Positions 34,428-41,489 of a stretch of DNA of 64,000 nt are shown here, piece after piece. The notes beneath the pieces were generated by a model. That model had not been told where the DNA came from. It did no database searches and worked only from the letters and a program-made list of their open reading frames with translations. Source of the DNA: Chitinolyticbacter albus (lineage in GTDB: Bacteria; Pseudomonadota; Gammaproteobacteria; Burkholderiales; Chitinibacteraceae); contig NZ_JANBVF010000021.1 in NCBI RefSeq assembly GCF_024437655.1, positions 1 through 64,000 on the forward strand, given 5' to 3'. The position numbers and the translations under genes are program-made. Each line of letters begins with the position of its first letter. The stretch's first letter is position 1.

Positions 34428-34703
34428 CTACTTCGACGGCTTCCTCTTGGTTCCCGGCAGGAAGCCTGTGGCAGTACCAATAACCGACAGGACAAGCGCA
34501 CCGATTAGCACGATACCTCCGTACTTCTGGCCGAACTCTGCTCCTGCCGCATAACCAACTTGCTCGCCCTTTGCGAAACCGTCCGCCAAGCCCACGGCCT
34601 TTACCTTGGAACCAGCAATAGCTCCAGCTATTGCTCCTCCTACAACCAAGCCACCGAAGGCGAACACAACGAAACAAATCACTCCAAAGAAAACGCGCTT
34701 CAT
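34428..34703 (-). CDS. Cassette protein: small glycine-zipper membrane protein, 91 aa
   Basis: ATG 34703 follows GGGGAGAGTTTG; a TTG one codon earlier is less likely. The N-terminal segment VFFGVICFVVFAFGGLVVGG, a glycine-zipper-like GGAIAGAIAG, and a second hydrophobic segment (IVLIGALVLSVIGTATGF) predict two membrane passes with a basic tail (TKRKPSK). The function is unknown, as for many integron cassette products. It lies between attC 1 and attC 2. Confidence 0.75.
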   Translation of the reverse strand: MKRVFFGVICFVVFAFGGLVVGGAIAGAIAGSKVKAVGLADGFAKGEQVGYAAGAEFGQKYGGIVLIGALVLSVIGTATGFLPGTKRKPSK

Positions 34704-34743
34704 CAAACTCTCCCCATATGCGCTCGCTGGCAGAATTCGTGCT

Positions 34744-34812
34744 ACCTAACGTTTGATATGAGAGGCGCTGGCCGGCTTGCCGGGCAGCGTCCTCTCGATG
34801 AAAGGGTTAGGT
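34744..34812 (-). other. attC site 2
   Basis: 69 bp bounded by ACCTAAC and GTTAGGT, both perfect core sites. Internal arms GAGAGGCGCTG and CAGCGTCCTCTC pair with one unpaired base, the extrahelical nucleotide that directs strand choice. This is the clearest attC in the window. Confidence 0.9.
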
Positions 34813-35454
34813 GTCTGTGCCAACTTGATCCCAGTCATTCTCTTCTCCGTAGCAGGTCATCCAATTGACTGCACGATGCCACTCTTGGACGACACCCCCG
34901 TTGATGCCTTTTGGTGTTGCTGACCCAGTGAGATGCGCGTTTCTTACCGCCCAATGAAGCCTATACATCAGGTCTGCACGATCAAGAATATCGGATTTCG
35001 AACGAATACAAATTGAGCCTCTTAGGATGTCTGGAGCCTCATTCTCTTGAGGAAAAAGACCAAGAATTGACTGGACGCTTGACTCTTCTGTCGGTATCTC
35101 GCTTGCCTCAACTAGCCCGGCCGCCCAAGCGATGAAGAAGAAGGCTTCAAGTTGCCAAGAGAAATGAATCTGATCTCTCTCGGAAGCTTCTTTGGAAAAA
35201 AGAAAGTCGCGTTCTTGACCGGACAGCCAATCCTGCATGCCTTGTTCGGCGATGTAGCCGGCGAAGTGCGACCCTGAACCAAGAAATGCCTTGCCTACTA
35301 CCGCCCATAGTGCGAGCAGCCTATGAAAAACTTCATCTCTTGAGCGAACCTTTGTCTCTTCCTCCGTTTCAATAAGCGGAAGGTGTTCGTTGATCGGAAT
35401 TCCGAGCGCTCGAAGTTTCGATTCTGAGGAGGCTTTTCGCGACTCTGGACTCAT
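34807..35454 (-). CDS. Cassette protein: DUF4272 family, 215 aa
   Basis: The family is recognised from RKASSESKLRALGIPINEHLP near the start, SRDEVFHRLLALWAVV, LSGQERDFL, the Trp-rich WQLEAFFFIAWAAGLVE, the helix DILDRADLMYRLHWAVRNA and the end VVQEWHRAVNWMTCYGEENDWDQVGTDT. Function unknown. I prefer ATG 35454; GTG 35463 is possible and neither has a clear ribosome-binding site. The stop lies inside attC 2, typical of cassettes. Confidence 0.85.
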   Translation of the reverse strand: MSPESRKASSESKLRALGIPINEHLPLIETEEETKVRSRDEVFHRLLALWAVVGKAFLGSGSHFAGYIAEQGMQDWLSGQERDFLFSKEASERDQIHFSWQLEAFFFIAWAAGLVEASEIPTEESSVQSILGLFPQENEAPDILRGSICIRSKSDILDRADLMYRLHWAVRNAHLTGSATPKGINGGVVQEWHRAVNWMTCYGEENDWDQVGTDT

Positions 35455-35473
35455 GTGAGACACTTAATGTTGG

Positions 35474-35557
35474 AGGTAACGTGCGGCCGGAATACCGCAG
35501 GCATGGAGGGAACCCAAAGCGCAGCTTTGGGCCGTCACGTTGACCGAAGGGTTGGGC
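35474..35557 (-). other. attC site 3
   Basis: The plus-strand right end has the core GTTGGGC (35551-35557), and arms AACGTGCGGCC / GGCCGTCACGTT pair with one extra base. The central loop carries a second hairpin (cccaaagc/gctttggg). The left core (ggtaac) is degenerate. Confidence 0.7.
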
Positions 35558-35558
35558 C

Positions 35559-35924
35559 TCAATTCTTCCCGCCTCCAAACTTAAGTGGCCAATGCTGTAG
35601 TCCCTCTTCTCCATATTCCTTTAGAAATGGGCCCGACTTTTTAGCAAGCGACTCATGCGCAGTACGTGCTTCTGGAGTACCGATGCGGGCTAGTGCATAG
35701 GCACATTTGCGCTGAAACTCATGCAGATTGCCCCATTCGACCAAATGGTCAAATGGAACGAGCACCGCTTGAGCTATGGCGTCAACTGAGCGGGGATCAC
35801 CAATCAGGCCGAGCGCGAAGACTATGTCTTCGTGAAACTCGTGGGAATCATCGAGCAGCAGCCTATTAAGGGCTACGGGATCTCTTGCTGCCATTGCGGA
35901 TTTAAGATTGGTTAGTTCGCCCAC
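35559..35924 (-). CDS. Cassette protein: HEAT-repeat-like, ~121 aa
   Basis: A helical repeat protein: ALNRLLLDDSHEFHEDIVFA then LGLIGDPRSVDAIAQAVL and CAYALARIGTPEARTAH, which look like two or three HEAT repeats. The start is uncertain: GTG 35924 is used; a TTG at 35945 inside attC 4 and an internal ATG at 35891 are alternatives. It ends against attC 3 (KFGGGKN). No enzymatic function is visible. Confidence 0.7.
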   Translation of the reverse strand: MGELTNLKSAMAARDPVALNRLLLDDSHEFHEDIVFALGLIGDPRSVDAIAQAVLVPFDHLVEWGNLHEFQRKCAYALARIGTPEARTAHESLAKKSGPFLKEYGEEGLQHWPLKFGGGKN

Positions 35925-35939
35925 AGTATGTCTCTTGAG

Positions 35940-36038
35940 GCCCAACGTTTGACGTGAGGGGCCGCCGTAGCGGCGAAGCCGCGAAGGGAACCTGCAAGCA
36001 CAGCTTGCAGGCGGTCCCTCTCGACGGAGTTGTTAGGC
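35940..36038 (-). other. attC site 4
   Basis: 99 bp bounded by GCCCAAC (35940-35946) and GTTAGGC (36032-36038). Arms GAGGGGCCGCC and GGCGGTCCCTCTC pair imperfectly. Two further internal hairpins occupy the loop (gccgcc...gcgg and cctgcaagc/gcttgcagg). Confidence 0.85.
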
Positions 36039-36047
36039 ACTGATGAA

Positions 36048-36479
36048 CTATTGGAAATAGCTTTTGACATGACCGTACTCTGGATGCGCCGGCTCTATGA
36101 GTTGCTCTTGAAATGAATCGGCAAGAATTTCGTAGAAGACATCGTGATTGGAAACCACAAAGTGCCTGCCGAGCGGCTTCAGAGGCGAATCTTGGTAGAC
36201 ATACATTTTGTTAGCCTCAACCGGCCACGAAGAATCTGTGAGCTCAACAATAAAACTCTTTCCTGATTCCTGGGGATAGATGCCAATCGCGGGACTGCAA
36301 TCAGTTCGGGCGCTTCTTGCGCAAAGAGCACCATCGAAAGTGATTTTGACAAAAGACCAGACGTCTTCTTGTCCATCGACCACCAGAAAGACGCTGCATT
36401 CTCGACTCGAATAGCGCAATACGGCATCTTCGATGTGGTCATGTCGATACTCAAGCGTGATTGCAATCCCAGCCTTCAA
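36048..36479 (-). CDS. First cassette protein, unknown, 143 aa
   Basis: TTG 36479 is the likely start, with GGAG 6 nt upstream. The product is a soluble mixed alpha/beta protein (ITLEYRHDHIEDAVLRYSSR, VFLVVDGQEDVWSFVKITFD, SWPVEANKMYVYQDSPL) of no recognised family. It is the cassette closest to attI and to the predicted promoter, hence the one most likely transcribed. GC content is well below that of the eCIS and T6SS genes. Confidence 0.7.
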   Translation of the reverse strand: MKAGIAITLEYRHDHIEDAVLRYSSRECSVFLVVDGQEDVWSFVKITFDGALCARSARTDCSPAIGIYPQESGKSFIVELTDSSWPVEANKMYVYQDSPLKPLGRHFVVSNHDVFYEILADSFQEQLIEPAHPEYGHVKSYFQ

Positions 36480-36520
36480 GAGTCACTCCAATTCCGATGA
36501 AAAGGTGCTTGGCTAATTGT

Positions 36521-36540
36521 GCCTAACAGTTAATAGGCTG
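36521..36540 (-). other. attI-type insertion junction
   Basis: On the minus strand the first cassette begins at a perfect core GTTAGGC (36527 to 36521), preceded by CTATTAAC. No paired attC arm lies upstream, so this is most simply the attI/first cassette join. Confidence 0.6.
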
Positions 36541-36563
36541 ACAGCTCCGTCAGTACATTATCA

Positions 36564-36592
36564 ATAATACGGACGCCTAAAATTCAGCACAA
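36564..36592 (-). promoter_or_regulatory. Putative cassette promoter (Pc)
   Basis: Minus-strand TTGTGC (36587-36592), a 17-nt spacer and TATTAT (36564-36569). It points through attI into the cassette array, the place and direction of an integron Pc. The surroundings (36541-36718) are AT-rich and non-coding. Confidence 0.5.
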
Positions 36593-36718
36593 GTCCCTGA
36601 TATATATTAAATTCATACCAACTCCGTCCGTATATGCGCGTCAATCATACGAGCATGACGTACCTTACGCACCATGTGCATACTGTTCGCTTTTTTCATG
36701 TTGCTAAGGAGTAACGTT

Positions 36719-37010
36719 ATGGGGAGTACTTCCGACTAAGCCTCGTCTGCTCGATCAGGTCTACACTGTATGCCGACGCAGGCATTTCAGTCGCAAGACT
36801 GAGCAGGCGTACCGATACTCGATTCGTCAGTTCATCGACTTCCACGGCAAGCAGCATCCCGCCACGCTGGGCACCACCGAAGTCGAAGTGTTCTTGAACC
36901 ACTTGGCAGTGGCTCGTCGGGTGTCAGCGTCGACGCAGTCCCAGGCGTTGAACACGTTGGCTTTTCTCTATGGGCAAGTGCTCGATCAGCCATTGGGCAC
37001 CATGGCCGCG
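36719..37010 (+). pseudogene. intI: Integron integrase (IntI) N-terminal fragment, frameshifted and truncated
   Basis: AAGGAG followed 7 nt later by ATG 36719 looks like the original start, but that frame stops after six codons. From the neighbouring frame the product reads KPRLLDQVYTVCRRRHFSRK, TEQAYRYSIRQFIDFHGKQH, PATLGTTEVEVFLNHLA, STQSQALNTLAFLYGQVL, DQPLG. This is the N-terminal core-binding domain of IntI. Similarity ends after ~90 residues, where a normal IntI has about 320-340, and the catalytic R..HR..Y domain is absent. It is therefore inactive. It is divergent from the cassettes, as expected. Confidence 0.88.
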
Positions 37011-37202
37011 CCAACGCTGGTCAGCCATCGGGCCGCCCTCTTCGAGCGTGAGTTCATTCGCCATGCCAATCTGTACGGATCGCTCGCCGGGTGCTCGCAC
37101 CCGGCTTGGTCAAGGCGCGCAGCAGCGCTGCGCCTGCCCCCATCCAGCCAGCGTTCGGCCCTGTTTGCCTGAAGGGCGTATCACCCGCAGAAGGAGTGCC
37201 AC
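37011..37202. other. Region after the integrase break
   Basis: The reading frame of the integrase continues to a stop near 37172, but the sequence no longer resembles an integrase. A hairpin (gccgggtgctcgcacccggc, near 37087-37106) is present. This is probably the rearrangement joint. Confidence 0.45.
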
Positions 37203-37784
37203 ATGTTCCTCATCGACGATGTTTGGAAGGAAGCGATCGCCTATTGCTTCAAGCGGGTACAAGCGGGGCGCGACAACCACGACACGGCGCTGCGCGGCAT
37301 CCGCACCGCCATGCGCGCGCTGGCTTCGTCGCTGCGCGAAATCACCTTGCAGCTGGAAACCGGCGTGCATCGGCTGCGTCGGCTGGAACACGATGGCAAC
37401 GCCTATTTCACCGAGCTGCAGCGATTGCTCGACACCGATTTCCTGCGCCGCGCCTGCAACGAATCGGGCATCTGCGAAGAACTGCACCTGGCGCAAGACG
37501 CGTTGCTGCAGATCAAGCCATTGCACAGCAGCGACGAGCTCGTCGCGCTGCGCCAGCTCGCCGATGATATGGAGGCGCGCGAGTCGGCCTTCGTCAACGC
37601 CATCCTCGAATTTCTTGCCCATGCACGCGATGTCGATCTGGTGGCCGCCGCTGCGGATCCTGCCTTGCTCAGTCCAGCCGCCGTCTCGGCGGCATTGACG
37701 GAGCGGCTGGCTGCGCTGGGCGAGAAACAAGCCGAGATCGAACGGCTGCTCGCCGAGCTACGTGCCTCGTCATTCCGGGCCTGA
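37203..37784 (+). CDS. Hypothetical helical protein, 193 aa
   Basis: ATG 37203 is preceded by GAAGGAG, a strong ribosome-binding site. The protein is predicted all-helical: VWKEAIAYCFKRVQAGRDNH, MRALASSLREITLQLETGVH, ending in a coiled-coil-like AALGEKQAEIERLLAELRAS. No family recognised. GC-rich codon use shows it belongs to the host backbone and not the integron. It starts a plus-strand block with FKBP and endonuclease V. Confidence 0.75.
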   Translation: MFLIDDVWKEAIAYCFKRVQAGRDNHDTALRGIRTAMRALASSLREITLQLETGVHRLRRLEHDGNAYFTELQRLLDTDFLRRACNESGICEELHLAQDALLQIKPLHSSDELVALRQLADDMEARESAFVNAILEFLAHARDVDLVAAAADPALLSPAAVSAALTERLAALGEKQAEIERLLAELRASSFRA

Positions 37785-37860
37785 AGCGCCTCGGCTACAC
37801 TGTCGCCCCTGTCGGCTGTTAGCAAAGCGCCGACGCGACCCTATCCGCACGGGAAATGCC

Positions 37861-38202
37861 ATGAGTCAAGAGCTGCAAATCACTGATCTCGTCGTTGGCG
37901 AGGGCAAAGAAATCGCCAAGGGTGCGCTGATTACCGCGCACTACACCGGTACGCTGGAAGATGGCACCGAGTTCGATTCCTCGCACCACCGCGGCAAGCC
38001 GTTCCAGTGCGTGATCGGCACCGGCCGCGTGATCAAGGGCTGGGATATCGGCCTCTTGGGCATGAAGGCGGGCGGCAAGCGCCGCCTGTTCGTTCCCGCC
38101 CACCTTGCCTACGGCGAGCGCCAGATCGGCGCCCACATCAAGCCCCACTCCAACCTGGTGTTCGAGATCGAGCTGCTGGACGTGCTGACGCGCGACGACT
38201 GA
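37861..38202 (+). CDS. FKBP-type peptidyl-prolyl cis-trans isomerase, 113 aa
   Basis: A single FKBP domain: GALITAHYTGTLEDGTEFDSS, FQCVIGTGRVIKGWDIGLLG, MKAGGKRRLFVPAHLAYGER and LVFEIELLDV, with the usual hydrophobic pocket residues. No signal peptide, so cytoplasmic. It catalyses proline isomerisation in folding proteins. ATG 37861 is chosen because the family starts here; the upstream frame is not conserved-looking. A single-domain size of ~110 aa is normal. Confidence 0.95.
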   Translation: MSQELQITDLVVGEGKEIAKGALITAHYTGTLEDGTEFDSSHHRGKPFQCVIGTGRVIKGWDIGLLGMKAGGKRRLFVPAHLAYGERQIGAHIKPHSNLVFEIELLDVLTRDD

Positions 38203-38268
38203 GCGGGCACGCCGGTTGCAACCGCATCCGGCCAGGGTGCGAACCCGGCCCGCACAGGAGTGCCCCGC

Positions 38269-38991
38269 ATGCATGTGCCGCAGCTCGAAGACGATTATGT
38301 GATGCCGCTGGCACAGGCCGCGGCGCTGCAACGGCGCCTGGCCGAACAGGTGTTGCTGCAGCCGCTGGCGGGCCCGGTACGCCATGTGGCCGGAGTCGAT
38401 GTCTCGTCCGAATGGCACGGCTCACTGCTTTCCGCCGCCGTGGTGGTGTTCCGCTACCCCGAGCTGACCGTGCTCGAAACGGCGTACGCCGTGCACGAGT
38501 CCGCCTTCCCCTATGTGCCCGGCTTTTTGTCGTTCCGCGAGATCCCCGCGCTGCTCAAGGCCTTTGCGCAACTGCGGCAGGTGCCGGACGTGCTGTTCGT
38601 CGACGGCCAGGGCATCACCCACCCACGCCGGCTCGGCATCGCCGCGCACCTGGGCGTGCTATTGGATCTGCCTGCTGTCGGCGTGGCCAAGTCCAATCTG
38701 TATGGCCGCTGGCAAACGCCGCAGCGACCGGGCGAACACACGCCCATCCTCGACCCGAAAACCGGCGAAACGCTGGGCGCCGCGCTCAAGAGCAAGGCGC
38801 GCTCGCTGCCCATCCTGATCTCGGCAGGCCACCTGATCACGCACCAGGAGGCGCTGACGCTGGTGCAATCGATGCTGCAAGGCTACCGGCTGCCGATCAC
38901 CACGCGGGCCGCGCACGACGCGGTGAATGCGTATCGGCGCGAATGCAAGCGGACGGGCACTGCAACTGAAGGCCCCGAGGCTGCAACGTGA
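38269..38991 (+). CDS. nfi: Endonuclease V (deoxyinosine 3'-endonuclease), 240 aa
   Basis: The family is clear from GVDVS near the start (metal-binding Asp), YVPGFLSFREIPALL, DVLFVDGQGITHPRRLGIAAHLG, VGVAKSNLYG and ISAGHLITHQEALTLV. The enzyme nicks DNA near deaminated adenine (inosine) to start repair. ATG 38269 has AGGAG 8 nt upstream, better than GTG 38260. A repair enzyme for deaminated bases near a predicted deaminase effector is noted but may be chance. Confidence 0.95.
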   Translation: MHVPQLEDDYVMPLAQAAALQRRLAEQVLLQPLAGPVRHVAGVDVSSEWHGSLLSAAVVVFRYPELTVLETAYAVHESAFPYVPGFLSFREIPALLKAFAQLRQVPDVLFVDGQGITHPRRLGIAAHLGVLLDLPAVGVAKSNLYGRWQTPQRPGEHTPILDPKTGETLGAALKSKARSLPILISAGHLITHQEALTLVQSMLQGYRLPITTRAAHDAVNAYRRECKRTGTATEGPEAAT

Positions 38992-39030
38992 TCAACCGGG
39001 TGCCAAGGGGGGCCTGCGTCCATCTCCACG

Positions 39031-39052
39031 CCCCTCAAGCGAAGCTTGAAGG
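39031..39052. terminator. Hairpin between convergent genes
   Basis: cccctcaagc-gaa-gcttgaaggg forms a stem with one bulge, midway between endonuclease V (plus) and the 377-aa gene (minus). Symmetry would let it act in both directions; no strong T-run is present. Confidence 0.45.
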
Positions 39053-39070
39053 GCACGCGGTCATTGCGCT

Positions 39071-40204
39071 TCACTTTATCGGTCCAATGCCATATCGCGC
39101 GTACTTGTGCTCGTGATACGCATCCAGGTCGGCATTACCTACTGCGGCTTTGGTGCGTGCCTGCTCGCCCCACCACTTCCCGAGCTTCTGCTCGATCCTG
39201 GCGCTGGCAGCACCATGGTCCATCTTCTTGTCATCGGTGTACTTCTGCCACTTCGCCTCGAATTTGGCCTTCTTGCGCTCGAAGGTATTGTCGATGGTGC
39301 GAAACAGCTCTTGATGCAGGTTGGCGGTGGTCTGCTGATAATTATCCGCAGTGGCGCTCCCCCCCGTGCGCTTGTGCTCATCGCTGACCATATCGGCGAG
39401 GTTGGCGGCGCCGTCCTTCTTCAACTGGGTCAGATGGCCGCTGAGATAGCCCTTGAAATCGCTCAGCATCGCATTGTCGTCGGCGGTACGGGTGGATGCA
39501 TCGTTGCCCAGTGCCAGCTTGGCCCGCAAGAATGTTGCTCGCACGGCGGAGCCGGTGTGGAGGGTATTGGCGGCGTGCCGTCCGGTGAGATCCTCGACGA
39601 AAGACGTGACCGCGGGCGACATGAAACGGAAAGCCTCGCTCTTGGCCGCCCCTTCGTTCAACTCACGCTTCTTGCCCGGGGCATTCCTTTCGATGACCAC
39701 TTCGCCACTGCGTTTATGGACTTCTCGGGTATCGGGCGCCACGTAGTCACCCAGATCGGACGTCTTGACCGGCCCCCCCATGACCGACTTGATGGCACGG
39801 CCGTACTTGGTGGCGGAGTCCGGCGTCAGCGTCGTGGGCAGGATCTCCCCCCACGTGGTGCCGTGCCCGAAGCCGGTCATCATGCCTTGGGTCCACTTCT
39901 GCTGGTCGTTGGTGCGGACCTGCTCTTTCAGCTGGTACACCGCGTTGACCGGGTAGATCTCCGCCTGCGGCGTGCCTTCGTTCCTGAACTTGACCGGAAA
40001 GATGGTGGCCAGTTGCGTCCCGGTGCGGGTTTTGCCGCTCACCTCCTCCAGTTGCTCGCGCAATGCCTTGCCCACGACCGGAATGGTCTGCGTCACCGGG
40101 GATACGTTGGGCCCGGCAAACTCGATGCGCTTGAAACGCTTCGCGATCGGTGACGCATCGCGACCCCCTCTCGGGCCATCTGGTGCTTTCTTGCTTGCAT
40201 CCAT
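39071..40204 (-). CDS. T6SS-linked protein of unknown function, 377 aa
   Basis: ATG 40204 has GGAG 9 nt upstream; the extension above it is not supported. The N-terminus is polar and basic (MDASKKAPDGPRGGRDASPI, then AKRFKRIEF) and resembles the leaders of three neighbouring genes. The body is helical with Lys/Glu-rich stretches (DNTFERKKAKFEAKWQKYTD) and no recognised domain. It is the last gene of the T6SS strand. A secreted effector is plausible from position only. Confidence 0.65.
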   Translation of the reverse strand: MDASKKAPDGPRGGRDASPIAKRFKRIEFAGPNVSPVTQTIPVVGKALREQLEEVSGKTRTGTQLATIFPVKFRNEGTPQAEIYPVNAVYQLKEQVRTNDQQKWTQGMMTGFGHGTTWGEILPTTLTPDSATKYGRAIKSVMGGPVKTSDLGDYVAPDTREVHKRSGEVVIERNAPGKKRELNEGAAKSEAFRFMSPAVTSFVEDLTGRHAANTLHTGSAVRATFLRAKLALGNDASTRTADDNAMLSDFKGYLSGHLTQLKKDGAANLADMVSDEHKRTGGSATADNYQQTTANLHQELFRTIDNTFERKKAKFEAKWQKYTDDKKMDHGAASARIEQKLGKWWGEQARTKAAVGNADLDAYHEHKYARYGIGPIK

Positions 40205-40266
40205 CCTCGCTTCTCCAATCGGATTTCTGACTTGCACTTCGCAGGCCAGAACAGAAATACTGCGCT

Positions 40267-40683
40267 ATGCGCCAACGCTCCCTCTTCCTTCCCTACCCCT
40301 TGGGCCTGCGCAATCGCAGCCATGAGGTCCATGTCACCCGGCCCGATGGCGCCGGGCGGCCGGCGCTGGCACGCAGCGAGCCGCTGGAGGACGATCGCCG
40401 CGCCGTGGTCTACCGGCAGTGGGGCATGCCCGAGCGCTCGCCACGCCAGCCGCCGCTACCAGCCAAGACCGTGCCGCTACCGCAGCGCAGCCAGACCATC
40501 CTCTACCACCAGGTATCCGAACTGACCCGTGCCGAGCTGGTCGGCGGCGCCACTTCGCCCAACAACCAGCCGGGCGCAGCTGATCCGCTGCCGCGCACCG
40601 AACCGCTGGGCCAGCCGGGCGAAGCACCGCTCACCGATGTCACCGTGTACGGGCCGAGCATTTCAGTGCGGTTGCGACGCTGA
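40267..40683 (+). CDS. Plus-strand hypothetical protein, 138 aa
   Basis: An open frame with strong GC bias at third codon positions, flanked by minus-strand genes it does not overlap. The product (PLGLRNRSHEVHVTRPDGAG, YRQWGMPERSPRQPPLPAKT, LTDVTVYGPSISVRLRR) is Pro/Arg-rich, probably with little structure. No ribosome-binding site is clear and no family is recognised. It is the only plus-strand gene within the T6SS region. Confidence 0.5.
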   Translation: MRQRSLFLPYPLGLRNRSHEVHVTRPDGAGRPALARSEPLEDDRRAVVYRQWGMPERSPRQPPLPAKTVPLPQRSQTILYHQVSELTRAELVGGATSPNNQPGAADPLPRTEPLGQPGEAPLTDVTVYGPSISVRLRR

Positions 40684-40711
40684 ACACGCTGCCGGGCGTA
40701 ACCGCCGCCGC

Positions 40712-41473
40712 CTAGAACTTGCGTTCGTACTGGGCGAACACGCTCTTGAAGCGCTCTTTTTGCAAGCCCGTTTTCTTGCTTTTTCCCGGATTATCGCCAC
40801 GGTCGTACACCACGCCAACGGTCGAGCGATCGTGGGAATCGGCCGCCACGTAGAACACCTTGTTGTCGCCATATTTCTTGAATTTGTCGAGCGCCTTGCG
40901 CTCCATATGGCTATCGACCGCGATATTGGGGTAGTGCGGCGCCCAGACCGTGTTGTAGGTATTGCTCTCGGCGCCAGTCAGGCTGAAAGGCGCCCGGTGC
41001 GCCCGGTCATACTGGACATCGCTGCTATAGGGGTTGGGGCTCTTGGGGTTGCCGATTTCCTTGTCGTCCGCGATATCGCCGTGATTCACCACCCGCGATA
41101 CCGTGACCATGTGGCCATCGTAGCTACCCCCTTTTTGCGGATTGATGCGCAAGTCCTGCTGCACGATGTTGCCGCTCACCTTCTTGTTGCGCAGCGCATT
41201 GAGCGCATCCTGCGTGAAGCTCGGCGTGACATTGCCAATACCATGGTCGCTACGCACCGCGCCCAACGCGATCTGGCCGTGCATCTGCCAGCGCACCGTA
41301 TCCTCGAGGCTGCCTTGCTTGCTGGACTGATGCGCCGTTTGCATCAGCGACGTGGTATCAAAGCCCTGGTGGCTGAAACTGGTGCTTTGCAGTTTGGCGC
41401 GATTGGTCTCCTCCAGCACTTTCAGCTTTTCCTGATGCCGGGTAACGCGCTTGTTGCCGCTTTCGCTATCCAC
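40712..41473 (-). CDS. T6SS-linked protein of unknown function, 253 aa
   Basis: Leader MDSESGNKRVTRHQEKLKVL, Ser/Lys-rich and resembling those of the neighbouring unknowns. The remainder contains SDVQYDRAHRAPFSL, NTVWAPHYPNIAVDSHMERK and VFYVAADSHDRSTVGVVYDR, with several His and Asp residues that could be catalytic but match no family I know. It follows the GNAT-containing gene by 16 nt. It may be an effector or its partner. Confidence 0.65.
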   Translation of the reverse strand: MDSESGNKRVTRHQEKLKVLEETNRAKLQSTSFSHQGFDTTSLMQTAHQSSKQGSLEDTVRWQMHGQIALGAVRSDHGIGNVTPSFTQDALNALRNKKVSGNIVQQDLRINPQKGGSYDGHMVTVSRVVNHGDIADDKEIGNPKSPNPYSSDVQYDRAHRAPFSLTGAESNTYNTVWAPHYPNIAVDSHMERKALDKFKKYGDNKVFYVAADSHDRSTVGVVYDRGDNPGKSKKTGLQKERFKSVFAQYERKF

Positions 41474-41489
41474 GATCCATCTCCTCTCG

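Larger units (their letters stand above)
34274..37010 (-). mobile_element. Chromosomal integron remnant: four cassettes, attI, truncated intI
   Basis: Four minus-strand genes alternate with four attC-like sites that share arm motifs (TGAG... and ...CTCTCGA or GCTCGA) and end in GTT-rich core sites. The first cassette abuts a GTTAGGC attI-type junction, and a divergent integrase fragment lies beyond it. GC content is clearly lower than in the flanks. The layout (integrase divergent from cassettes, attI between them) is diagnostic of an integron. The integrase is broken, so the array cannot move by its own enzyme. Confidence 0.85.

Noticed and set aside
36010-36030. Inverted repeats in attC 4 as a transcription terminator
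   Set aside because: They are the internal stems expected of a long attC site and have no T-run.
36601-36650. LexA box upstream of intI
   Set aside because: The AT-rich ctgatatatattaa is suggestive but lacks the second half (ACAG) at proper spacing.
36888-37172. Independent 94-aa gene
   Set aside because: It is the continuation of the truncated integrase frame read from an internal GTG.
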